A stretch of DNA of 64,000 bases from Coemansia sp. RSA 487. Taxonomy: Eukaryota; Kickxellomycota; Kickxellomycetes; Kickxellales; Kickxellaceae. The stretch is taken from positions 62,001 through 126,000 of the forward strand of contig JANBRJ010000046.1 in NCBI GenBank assembly GCA_027577595.1, read 5' to 3'. The notes under the pieces were generated by a model. That model was not told the DNA's origin. It saw only the letters and a list, made by a program, of their open reading frames with translations, and did no database searches. The position numbers and the translations under genes are program-made. Positions 18,361 to 26,233 of the stretch are shown here, in pieces; positions within the stretch are counted from its first letter, which is position 1; each line of letters begins with the position of its first letter.

Positions 18361-20175
18361 TCACTTTGTGCAGCCAGTTGGGTGTTTTTTCCCGGTTTTG
18401 GCTGTGGAATTCGAGCCTGCAACCTTGTCGATGGGCGATGTTGTGGTAGGTGCTTTCGTGCGCGCTCCGGCTGCCTTTTTGCCTGGTGTCGTAGTGCGTG
18501 TGGCGGCATCCTTGGGCTCGGTTGTCTTTGTGTTGGCTGTCTTTTGCCTTGCAAGCAGTCTGAGCGCGTTTCTGGCGGCCTTTCCCTTGTCAGTGAGGAG
18601 ACTGGCGAGGCTCTCTTCGCTGAGGATGGTGGCAGCGATGCGCTGTTTGTTGGCGCGCTGTGTAGCGTTTTCCTGCGTGTCGGCATCTTGGTCGGCGATG
18701 CCATGCAAGATAGTGTTGTACATCATTTCGTTCCGCTTAGCGGCGACGACCGTGGCGGTGGCCTCCTTGAAGGCAATGGCGGCGGCAGCAGTTTCGGCGG
18801 CCATGGCGGCAGCAGCGGCGGCAGTTTCGGCGGCTTCAGCCTTGGCAGTTGCAGCAGCGGTGGCCAGCTTGAGGGCTATGACGCGCTCGCACTCCTGTTC
18901 GGCGGGTATTATCTCCTCGTCCGAGGGCGAGTAGCCCTTGTTTGCATCTGCCTCGCCATATTGCTCCTCCCGCTCGTTGTCCTCTTTGATCTTCGAGGCG
19001 GTTGCAGCGGCTGTATTGGTGGCCGCCCTTTCGGTGGCCTTCTCAACAGGCACGGCGGTTGTGCGCTCTGGGTAGCACTTTTCCCCGGGGCATTCGTCAT
19101 ACAGCGAGCCGAAGTGCATGTGGCAGTGTCGCGGGTGTGCGTTTACATACAGTCCTACGGGCGTAGTGCGCTTGAAGCCGGGGTCATGGATCCGTAGAGA
19201 ACACGGCACTTTTGCGCCTGGCTTAAGTGCGACGACTACGCGCCATACTCCGAAAAAGATGTTGTGGTTGCCATATATCGGCATCAGCTCCTGGATTTCG
19301 CCCAGCCTGCCGAGAGCTGGGATGAGGTCGTCTGTCGTGACATAGACAGAAGGCGTCTGGAATACAAGTGGCAGAGTGATTCTGCCAGATGCATCTTGCC
19401 AGTAGTGCGTTTTGCCGTCGATCTCGAGCGGCGTGGTCATCAGCAGGCGCAGAGGGGCGAGCTGCTTGAACCCCACTGAGAAGCAGGCCGTAATGGTTCC
19501 TCCATTTTCCTGCGGCTCCAGCAGTTTCCCGGAGAATGTGCCTGGATGTACCTTCGTGTGCACTGCGATGTGGTCTGCGACCTTGGCGGAGATGACATTG
19601 ATGGCGTTAGCCATCTCGTTAGTCCAGTTTGGGGCTGGGATTTCGCGTGCGGTCGCAGCCTTTTTGGGCGCTGCGGCTTGGGCCGTTGGGGGCTGCCCCT
19701 CAGAAGCCATTTCTAGAAGCGTATTGCCCGAATTTTCCGTGGGAGCAGTGGTGGCTCTGCCTTGCTGGGCAGCCAGGGCTGGGGCAGAATTGGGGGTCAA
19801 AGACACCGCGGCCTTGGAGGGCGAAGGAGCATCCTCATTGCTTTCTTCCTTGATATCCTCCAAGTCTCCCTCTGCGGTGGTTGTTTCTATTCTCGCGCCG
19901 GAACCAGCGGCGGTAGGGCGGGTAAATTGTACTCCAATGGGTACTACCAGATCCACCATGCGGTTGGCAATGTCCGTCGAGAACGGGATCGCATAGTAGG
20001 GTTCCTTGGCGGCACTTGTATACGACGTGCCGCGGGATCTGGGTCCGTTCCTGCTACCGCCACGGCGGCCGTGTGCTGGATGGGCAAGCTTGGGGGACTG
20101 TCCACTGCTGTTGGGCGCCTGCTGCTGCCTTCTGCCACGGGTGGCCGTGGTCCAAGGGCCGTCGATGTCGGTCAT
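18361..20175 (-). CDS. LINE ORF1 protein (RNA-binding, gag-like role)
   Basis: An uninterrupted 604-codon frame from ATG 20175 (MTDIDGPWTT). The frame remains open upstream through the antisense of the tRNA gene, but that part is not part of the element. The N-terminal 150 residues are basic and disordered (RGRRQQQAP, GRRGGSRNGPRSRG). The middle 200-370 looks folded. A His/Cys-rich cluster, HPRHCHMHFGSLYDECPGEKC, may be a zinc knuckle. After it comes an Ala/Glu-rich coiled-coil segment (AEAAETAAAAAAMAAETAAA). ORF1 proteins of LINEs bind element RNA. That it stays open while ORF2 has decayed suggests fairly recent loss of the element or chance. Confidence 0.7.
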   Translation of the reverse strand: MTDIDGPWTTATRGRRQQQAPNSSGQSPKLAHPAHGRRGGSRNGPRSRGTSYTSAAKEPYYAIPFSTDIANRMVDLVVPIGVQFTRPTAAGSGARIETTTAEGDLEDIKEESNEDAPSPSKAAVSLTPNSAPALAAQQGRATTAPTENSGNTLLEMASEGQPPTAQAAAPKKAATAREIPAPNWTNEMANAINVISAKVADHIAVHTKVHPGTFSGKLLEPQENGGTITACFSVGFKQLAPLRLLMTTPLEIDGKTHYWQDASGRITLPLVFQTPSVYVTTDDLIPALGRLGEIQELMPIYGNHNIFFGVWRVVVALKPGAKVPCSLRIHDPGFKRTTPVGLYVNAHPRHCHMHFGSLYDECPGEKCYPERTTAVPVEKATERAATNTAAATASKIKEDNEREEQYGEADANKGYSPSDEEIIPAEQECERVIALKLATAAATAKAEAAETAAAAAAMAAETAAAAIAFKEATATVVAAKRNEMMYNTILHGIADQDADTQENATQRANKQRIAATILSEESLASLLTDKGKAARNALRLLARQKTANTKTTEPKDAATRTTTPGKKAAGARTKAPTTTSPIDKVAGSNSTAKTGKKHPTGCTK

Positions 20176-20310
20176 CGGGGTGGGTAAGTGATGGATGCGG
20201 GTTTTTTGCGTGCTGATGATAGATTCATTGTCAATGGATTCACTGAAAGAGAGGGAAATGTTTGTACTATACAAAGATTTCCGCAAAATTTCAAAGACAG
20301 AAGAGATGAT

Positions 20311-20384
20311 GATTTCTTGGTGTAGTTGGTTATCACGTCTGCCTAACACGCAGACGGTCGCCAGTTCGAACCTGGCAGAAATCA
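20311..20384 (+). tRNA. tRNA-Val (anticodon AAC)
   Basis: A 74-base cloverleaf with no intron. The acceptor stem GATTTCT/AGAAATC pairs in all seven positions and the discriminator is A. The anticodon stem TCTGC/GCAGA (20338-20342 with 20350-20354) closes the loop CTAACAC, giving anticodon AAC at 20345-20347. The T-arm GCCAG-TTCGAAC-CTGGC and the A-box-like TGTAGTTGGTTATCAC are standard. T5 and T6 runs at about 20387-20398 serve as the Pol III terminator. Confidence 0.96.
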
Positions 20385-20486
20385 TATTTTTGTTTTTTAT
20401 TTTAAAAAAAAAACCTTTTTTTGAATAATATTAAAAAAAAAGAATGAGTAAAATTTTAATGCATAAAGAAAAAGCGGGGAAAGCGG

Positions 20487-22193
20487 TCAAGAAGCAAGAG
20501 GATCAAACACAATAACATGGCCATTGGCGACGGCGACAGCGATCTTGCCCTTTGTGGCCCACTGGATATCGTGGATTCCGTCGTCGGCATTATATGTTTT
20601 GAACAGCGAGCCGTCCTTGACGTTCCAAACATGCACCTTTTTGTCAAACGAGCCACTGGCTAGGTACCTGCTATCAGAGCTAAACGCCAAGCAATGAACA
20701 GCCTCAGTGTGCGCTGAGAGGACGCGTAAACACGAGCTAGACTGCACGTCCCAGATGCGCACGGTGCTGTCGAATGATGCAGACGCAATGATGGATTTGT
20801 CCGCTTTGGGGAGCCATTTAATCGCATAGACTTGCTGCGAGTGGCCAAAAAAGTTGTGGATCGGAGAATCGCTGCCTGTGGACCATACTTTAACGGTGCC
20901 GTCGTCGGAGGCGCTTGCAAGGAACTTGCCGCCCGGATGCCACTTGATGGCGTTGACGTCGCTCTTGTGGCCAGTGAACGTCTTTACCGGAGAAGTGCTG
21001 TCGTCGCGCCATACAATAATGGACTTGTCGGCGGCGCAGGACGCAAAAGTGGTGTTGTCAAGCCAGTCGATGTCCAGCACGGAGCCTGCGTGGCCCTTGT
21101 ACTCGTGGCGCAGGGTCCCAGTCTGGATGTCCCAGAGGCAAATGGATCCGTCGAGGCACGCGGTGAGCAGAAGACTGCCCTTGCGGTTCCATCGCATGGA
21201 TACCACAGGGACGGGGCGGTGGCGCAACGTGTACTTGGGCTCGCCAGCGGCCGTCCATACGCGGAGCTGGCCGCTAAAGCATGCAGTGGCTAGGAGCGAG
21301 CCCGGCGGGTTCCACACTATCGACGTGACGTCCAGCCGTGCTTCGCTGTCGCTCGTCAGCGGGTCGTGCCGCAGGACCACAGACTGTACGCTGTCGCCCT
21401 TTGGCTTGGTCAGATCCCAAATGCGCGAGGTCCCGTCGCCAGCGCCAGTGGCCAGCATGCTGCTGCCAGATACGGGCGCCCATGCACATAGAAATACAGG
21501 CGACGTGTGGCCACGCAGAACTTGCACCCGCTCGACTAGCCGCAGCTTGCGGGCGGATTTGCCGCTACCGTCAGCAGCGTTCTTTAGGTTTTCCTTTTCA
21601 GTGTCCGGCACATCGACGTCCATTTGATCGCCATCATCGTCTGTGGCGCCACTAGCAACAAGCGCAGCTTCGGCGGAGGCCGCCTGGTGCTGTATGACGG
21701 CGTTGCGCGCCTTCGGATACTTTTTGGCGTCCTTTGAGGTCAAGGAGGCGCTGTCGTGGACCAGCGTGTGTCCTCCGTGGTTAGTAGACGAGTTCTTGTC
21801 GGACGCACCGTCCTCTATCCGCTGCTGATGCTGCTGCTGCTGCTGCTGCTGTTGGGCGGATAGAGCAACCGGCCCTCCGTTCTTATTCCCACGCCTACTT
21901 CCCGGCGTATCAGACGACGTTGCTTGCACGGAGCACACGTGTTTGCCAACAAGCGAAAAAGGCGCGGTGCACAGGCGTGCGGTGCCGTCCTCATTCAAGT
22001 GCGTCTCTACGTCCATGTACTGGAGCCCCTTTTGCAGCACGCGTATCAAGGACCCGGGCTCGACGTTTGGGAGCTCGCGATCGTTATTGTGTATTTGCGA
22101 TTCGAACTGGAATATGTACGAGGAATGCAGAAAGCCCGATTCCTTGAGGTACCGGTATACCAGGTAGTTGACATCTTCGCTTTTAAGCACCAT
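20487..22193 (-). CDS. TBL1/TBLR1-like LisH-WD40 corepressor subunit (Sif2-like)
   Basis: A 568-aa single-exon protein. A LisH motif is at the N-terminus (about 4-36: SEDVNYLVYRYLKESGFLHS), followed by a TBL1-type hydrophobic region. A Gln-rich low-complexity linker at about 115-125 comes from a CAG/CTG tract near 21820-21850. Seven or eight WD40 repeats run from about residue 228 to the end (e.g. LRGHTSPVFLCAW, FTGHKSDVNAIKWHPGGKFL). TBL1 and yeast Sif2 are scaffold subunits of histone deacetylase corepressor complexes (NCoR/SMRT, Set3C) in the nucleus. The architecture and repeat sequences fit TBL1 well. Its stop lies about 100 bases from the tRNA-Val gene. Confidence 0.92.
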   Translation of the reverse strand: MVLKSEDVNYLVYRYLKESGFLHSSYIFQFESQIHNNDRELPNVEPGSLIRVLQKGLQYMDVETHLNEDGTARLCTAPFSLVGKHVCSVQATSSDTPGSRRGNKNGGPVALSAQQQQQQQQHQQRIEDGASDKNSSTNHGGHTLVHDSASLTSKDAKKYPKARNAVIQHQAASAEAALVASGATDDDGDQMDVDVPDTEKENLKNAADGSGKSARKLRLVERVQVLRGHTSPVFLCAWAPVSGSSMLATGAGDGTSRIWDLTKPKGDSVQSVVLRHDPLTSDSEARLDVTSIVWNPPGSLLATACFSGQLRVWTAAGEPKYTLRHRPVPVVSMRWNRKGSLLLTACLDGSICLWDIQTGTLRHEYKGHAGSVLDIDWLDNTTFASCAADKSIIVWRDDSTSPVKTFTGHKSDVNAIKWHPGGKFLASASDDGTVKVWSTGSDSPIHNFFGHSQQVYAIKWLPKADKSIIASASFDSTVRIWDVQSSSCLRVLSAHTEAVHCLAFSSDSRYLASGSFDKKVHVWNVKDGSLFKTYNADDGIHDIQWATKGKIAVAVANGHVIVFDPLAS

Positions 22194-22677
22194 TTGCTAA
22201 AATAGAACAAAAATTATATTACAAAAGTAGAGAACAACGCGCGTCAGAGGGTGTGGCAATGGCCAAATCGCGTATGATTTGTCAAAAAGGAGAATAAAAA
22301 AAGGCAAATCGGGGCCTGAGGTAAGGTGGGCGGAAATTAGCAAAAACAATATAAAAGTAAGGAAAGGGGAGCGGCTCAATTAGAAAAACAAATACGGGTA
22401 AAACGCAAAAATAAATGGTACATGGAGAAAGAGTAGGAAAAGCACAAATTTTCTTCCTTTTTTTGTCCCAGCAGGCTATTTCTTCACTCTTTCGAGATGA
22501 CAAGACAGCTGATTTTTGCCAGCCTCTGAACGCGCTTACTTTTTGGGATGGATATCTGTGCACCACCATTGGTCAGCACTCTTTGTGTGCTACTGCCCAA
22601 TTTTTGTCTTCGGCTGGAGCTTTTCATACAAGAGGGAGGGGCGTTTGAAACACGGCGTTAACAAAAGAAAGAAAAGC
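22194..22677. other. Spacer between TBL1-like gene and ADE1, no gene seen
   Basis: An AT-rich 484-base gap holding the 5' flank of the TBL1-like gene and the 3' flank of ADE1 (both minus strand). Short open frames on either strand have no recognisable content. Confidence 0.5.
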
Positions 22678-23580
22678 CTAGTCTAACTTGGGACGGTCGC
22701 CGGTCAGCTTGACATAGGCCTCGATGTACTTCTTGAGGGTGTTGTCCAGCACAGTGGGCGGCAGATCGATAGGCGAGTGCATGTCAAAGTCGATGCTGGT
22801 CAGGTAGTCCCTGAGGTACTGCTTGTCGTAGCTCTCCTGTGCGCGCCCGACCTTGTACAACGCAGCGGGCCAGAACCTGGATGAGTCGGGCGTCAGCGCC
22901 TCGTCGATTAGCATGATGCTGCCACTGGCGTCGACGCCAAACTCGAACTTTGTGTCAGCGATAATAATGCCCTTGCCGGCAGCGTACTCGGCGGCCTTGG
23001 AGTACAGAGTTGTGGCAACGCGCGCCATCTCGTCTGCGCGATCCTTGCCGATGATCTCTGCGCACTTGTCAGGATGAATGTTCTCGTCATGGTCGCCGTA
23101 CTCGGCCTTGGTGCTGGGCGTAAACAGCGCGTGCGGCAGCTTCTGCGACTCCCGCAAACCCTCGGCCAGCTTGATATCACACACCGTGCCTTTGCTCTTG
23201 TACTCCTTCCACCCGGACCCCGTGATGTATCCGCGCACAATCGCCTCGATCGGGAGCACCTCGACCTTCTTGACAAGCAGACTGCGGCCGCTCAGCTGGT
23301 CGCGGTACTTTTGCACGCTCTCGGGCATCTCGTCAATGTTGGCCGTTATCAGGTGGTTGGGCACGATGTCCTTGAGGTAGTCGAACCAGAACACGCTGAT
23401 CTGCGTCAGGATCTTTCCCTTGCCAGCAATCGGCGTGGTCATGATCACATCGTACGCGCTGATGCGGTCGGTTGCCACAAACAGCAGTGTCGAGCTGTCC
23501 ACCTCGTACAGGTCGCGCACCTTGCCGCGCACAAGGAGCTTGAGGTCTGGGCAATTGCTCTCGTACAACGCTTGAATCAT
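22678..23580 (-). CDS. ADE1: Phosphoribosylaminoimidazole-succinocarboxamide (SAICAR) synthase
   Basis: A 300-aa single-exon enzyme of the usual length for fungal Ade1 (306 in yeast). It joins aspartate to CAIR with ATP, in de novo purine synthesis in the cytosol. The N-terminal LLVRGKVRDLYEVD is the ATP-binding start. Signature 1 VLPIEAIVRGYITGSGWKEY is at about 108-127 and signature 2 IIIADTKFEFG at about 205-215, with IDEALTPDSSRFWP following. It is monofunctional, as in fungi and many bacteria. It is divergent with the TMEM115 gene across 315 bases. Confidence 0.98.
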   Translation of the reverse strand: MIQALYESNCPDLKLLVRGKVRDLYEVDSSTLLFVATDRISAYDVIMTTPIAGKGKILTQISVFWFDYLKDIVPNHLITANIDEMPESVQKYRDQLSGRSLLVKKVEVLPIEAIVRGYITGSGWKEYKSKGTVCDIKLAEGLRESQKLPHALFTPSTKAEYGDHDENIHPDKCAEIIGKDRADEMARVATTLYSKAAEYAAGKGIIIADTKFEFGVDASGSIMLIDEALTPDSSRFWPAALYKVGRAQESYDKQYLRDYLTSIDFDMHSPIDLPPTVLDNTLKKYIEAYVKLTGDRPKLD

Positions 23581-23895
23581 TTGTGGTGTTGAGATTGCAA
23601 TTAAGAAAGAATTTGTTTGGTGAGGAATTAAAGATAAGTTGTGAATGAAATATTTTTTCCTTTGCTTCCCCCCTTCTTTTTGAGCCTTTTCTGTGTCTGA
23701 TCACACATATGCTGTGATTCCAGAACGAGGCCAAGAAATCACCAGATTCTCTTTTTGGCCTGCTAAGACCCTTTGAGGCTGCCACAGAAGCCAAGAGTCC
23801 AAGCTTCTCCTTACAATCCTAGTTATTTCAATTCCAGCTTATTTCTTTCAGTTGAACCAACTTTATTCCATTTATACAGCTTTTTCATATTAAGG

Positions 23896-24942
23896 ATGAA
23901 TGCGTTCCTTTCTCATGCGCAGGGATTGCCGGTGGTAACAAAGATTACGACGGCGCTATACTTTGTGTTGTCGGTTTCCGCAATCCTACTGCGCCTGCGT
24001 GCCGGCCCAACACAAACAAATGACCCGATATCCGTGGCAACCGAGGACCCTGCGCGATTCATTATACTGCGCCCAGGCTTTGTCATTAACTACCCATGGA
24101 CCATTCTGACATCTGCCTTTGTTGAGCCCAACCCGCTGTTCTTTGTCTGCGGACTCGTGACGCTTGCGTTCATCGGCGGATTCCTTGAGCGCCAGTGGGG
24201 CCCGCGCAGCTATGGGCTCTTTGTAGTCGTGGTCACGGCGGTCCCGGCACTGACGGCTACGCTTGCAGCAATCGCAGCATACGCGGTGTCTTCGCGGTCG
24301 GCGCTTCTGTATGCGACACAGGTGTGTGGATTGCCTGCGCTTGTATCTGGGTTTGCGGTCGGGCTGAAGCAATTGATCCCAGACTACAACGTCAAGATAC
24401 TCAAGGGCGCGCTATCGTTTCGCATGAACGATCTGCCGGGGCTGTACACACTAGTTGTCCCTATCCTGTACTCGCTGCTGGGCAACCTGGGCGGCGTGCT
24501 GCTGGTCAACATCGGCTTCGTTGAGGCTTTCATCTTCCTCCGCTTCTACAAACGCAACAGCAGCAGTCCGATCCGCGGCGATCGCAGCGATGCTTTCGCT
24601 TTCATCACCTTCTTCCCCGAGTTTGCGCACCCGCTGGTCCGCCGCATCTCGAACGGTATCTATGGGTTGGCGGTCAAGTGCAAACTGGTGACCTCCGACG
24701 AGGGCTACCAGCAGGCTGTCAGCTTGGAATCTGGATCCTTTGGCGCAAGCCAGGTGGATACGGCAGAGTCTCCTGGGATTGAAGACCTGGAGGCATCGCC
24801 TGAAGAAACAGATGCCGATCGGAGACGCGCTCTTGCGTCGAAGGCTCTGGAAATGCGGCTGGGCTCCATTCCGTCTTCTGAGGTATCAGTTGTCACGCCC
24901 TCACCTCAACCAAACGACAACACCACCACAGAGTCCAAGTAG
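23896..24942 (+). CDS. TMEM115-like Golgi membrane protein (DUF1751, rhomboid-like fold)
   Basis: A 348-aa protein from the ATG at 23896; the open frame upstream begins only at a TTG. Several hydrophobic segments lie in the first 240 residues. Conserved TMEM115 blocks are FVINYPWTILTSAFVEPN, FIGGFLERQWGPRSYGLF and an LSFRMNDLPGLYTL segment. The C-terminal 110 residues are hydrophilic and disordered, as in TMEM115. Human TMEM115 is a Golgi protein tied to retrograde traffic and glycosylation. The fold resembles rhomboids, but I see no GxSG serine motif, so no protease activity is suggested. Confidence 0.88.
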   Translation: MNAFLSHAQGLPVVTKITTALYFVLSVSAILLRLRAGPTQTNDPISVATEDPARFIILRPGFVINYPWTILTSAFVEPNPLFFVCGLVTLAFIGGFLERQWGPRSYGLFVVVVTAVPALTATLAAIAAYAVSSRSALLYATQVCGLPALVSGFAVGLKQLIPDYNVKILKGALSFRMNDLPGLYTLVVPILYSLLGNLGGVLLVNIGFVEAFIFLRFYKRNSSSPIRGDRSDAFAFITFFPEFAHPLVRRISNGIYGLAVKCKLVTSDEGYQQAVSLESGSFGASQVDTAESPGIEDLEASPEETDADRRRALASKALEMRLGSIPSSEVSVVTPSPQPNDNTTTESK

Positions 24943-25136
24943 CACTTGTTTTTTTTTTCCCAGATAATGTTTATTTTTTTTCGTGCAAGATAGGCAAATG
25001 CATTGCTTCTCAACTTTTTTAGTGGCTGATTGTCTGTGTTTTTCTTTTCTCTATTTTCTTGGCTATCAGTGTTTTTCCTCTTATAACATTGCATTTACTA
25101 ATTCAATATTATTCAAAACAAAAACAGCCACATGCA

Positions 25137-25904
25137 ATGGCAGTTCTTTGCTGGAAGAGCTGTACGCGGCGTTCAGAGCTTCTCCGACCGTTGCTCTCGC
25201 GCCATTTCGGATGCACCTCAAAGCTGCACCAGATCCATTCGAACAGCAAATCAAATAGGACCCCGGATAACAACAGCAGAGTCAGCAGCCTTCTCCCAGG
25301 CCAAATACTTGTCGGACCACCGCATCCAGTTAGCAACATTCGACCAATAAAGTTCTATATCCCCAGTGACGAAACCTCGATTGAACGCAAGTACCGCGAG
25401 CTACGCGAACATGCAGTGACAAAGGATCACGAATTCTGGCTGGACAACAACACGCGCTTTGAGCAAGGCAAGGCTGAATTCGAGCGGCATGCCACGGTAA
25501 CCAAGGGAGCGTGTACGCTGGACGATCTCTCAGAGTACTTTAGGCAGTACCAGGTCGATTCGTTCGGCAGGCACTTGGAGTACAATCGGTATGTGTGGAG
25601 GCGCAATCTGGCGATGGTGTGGCCCGGACTGTGCGCGTGGATAAAGGACATTCGGAGGCGGAAGAGGCGGAGGATGGATGCGCTGGCCAGGCATTCAGAA
25701 CAGAGCTACTTTGACCAACAAGAGAGTTCGGAATCGGTGGTTGCTGAACGCATACAGAGCACTGGCCCAAACAACGTAGCTGGAAGCGAGAAAGGTGCTG
25801 GTGCTGATTGCCAGAAAGAAGGGCCGTTGGCGAAGCAAGCGAAACCTGAATCTCTGGATAGCGACGTCGATCGGCGAGCGGAAAAGATAAAATCCTACTA
25901 CTGA
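25137..25904 (+). CDS. COA8/APOPT1-like mitochondrial cytochrome c oxidase assembly factor
   Basis: A 255-aa protein from the ATG at 25137. The first 50 residues are rich in Arg, Ser and Cys without acidic residues, as in a mitochondrial presequence. The conserved block VGPPHPVSNIRPIKFYIP at about 59-76 matches the COA8 family (GPPxxxSNLRPVxFYxP). EFWLDNNTRFEQGKAEFE and LEYNRYVWRRNLAMVWPG also fit (human MYYNRDWYKRNFAITF). COA8 stabilises complex IV assembly under oxidative stress. The 80-residue hydrophilic C-terminal tail is longer than in animals. It is downstream of TMEM115 in the same orientation. Confidence 0.9.
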   Translation: MAVLCWKSCTRRSELLRPLLSRHFGCTSKLHQIHSNSKSNRTPDNNSRVSSLLPGQILVGPPHPVSNIRPIKFYIPSDETSIERKYRELREHAVTKDHEFWLDNNTRFEQGKAEFERHATVTKGACTLDDLSEYFRQYQVDSFGRHLEYNRYVWRRNLAMVWPGLCAWIKDIRRRKRRRMDALARHSEQSYFDQQESSESVVAERIQSTGPNNVAGSEKGAGADCQKEGPLAKQAKPESLDSDVDRRAEKIKSYY

Positions 25905-26233
25905 CTCTAACCCCATTTTGTATCTTGATAAAGGCACAACAGACCATCCTTTCTGTTTCATAGATTTTATCTTTTAAAAGCCATGTTTATTCTTAATGAC
26001 TAGAACCAAAGAGGACCCCATGGCTTCAGCATGTATCTTCGCTATCATGCATCATGTGATAATCTTTGCCAGCAACCATACCAGTATTTCTTTACTGCCA
26101 TGTGGATTTCAACATGCTACTGTCGGAGGGTGGTATGAATGGGGCTTTATTTTTTTTCCTTCTTCTTGTGTAATTGTCATTTCCGTTGATCATTTATTTT
26201 GCTGGTACATCTAGACAGTGTCGAACCGATCCA
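25905..26233. other. Spacer between COA8 and TRAPPC10, no gene seen
   Basis: A 329-base AT-rich gap with no recognisable RNA or protein gene. A pyrimidine-rich TTTTTTTTCCTTCTTCTTG tract at about 26151-26168 precedes the TRAPPC10 start. Confidence 0.5.

Larger units (their letters stand above)
17105..20270 (-). mobile_element. LINE-type non-LTR retrotransposon remnant: intact ORF1, decayed and truncated ORF2
   Basis: Reading on the minus strand: a 5' leader up to about 20270, ORF1 (20175-18361), a junction (18360-18000), then ORF2 with an APE-type endonuclease. ORF2 pieces include IVFIQEFSTSDD (catalytic Glu region), LLANFHGPTPSND, RFILGGDFNIAYHRAD and, after a 180-bp insertion, ISRLDYFFITPERL and THSDYTFLSL (the usual SDH is SDY). 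I count two in-frame stops in these ORF2 parts and one inserted repeat. The element ends near 17105 with no reverse transcriptase, so it is cut at the 3' side, unlike the common 5'-truncated LINE copies. The 5' end lies 40-130 bases upstream of a tRNA-Val gene. Confidence 0.85.
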
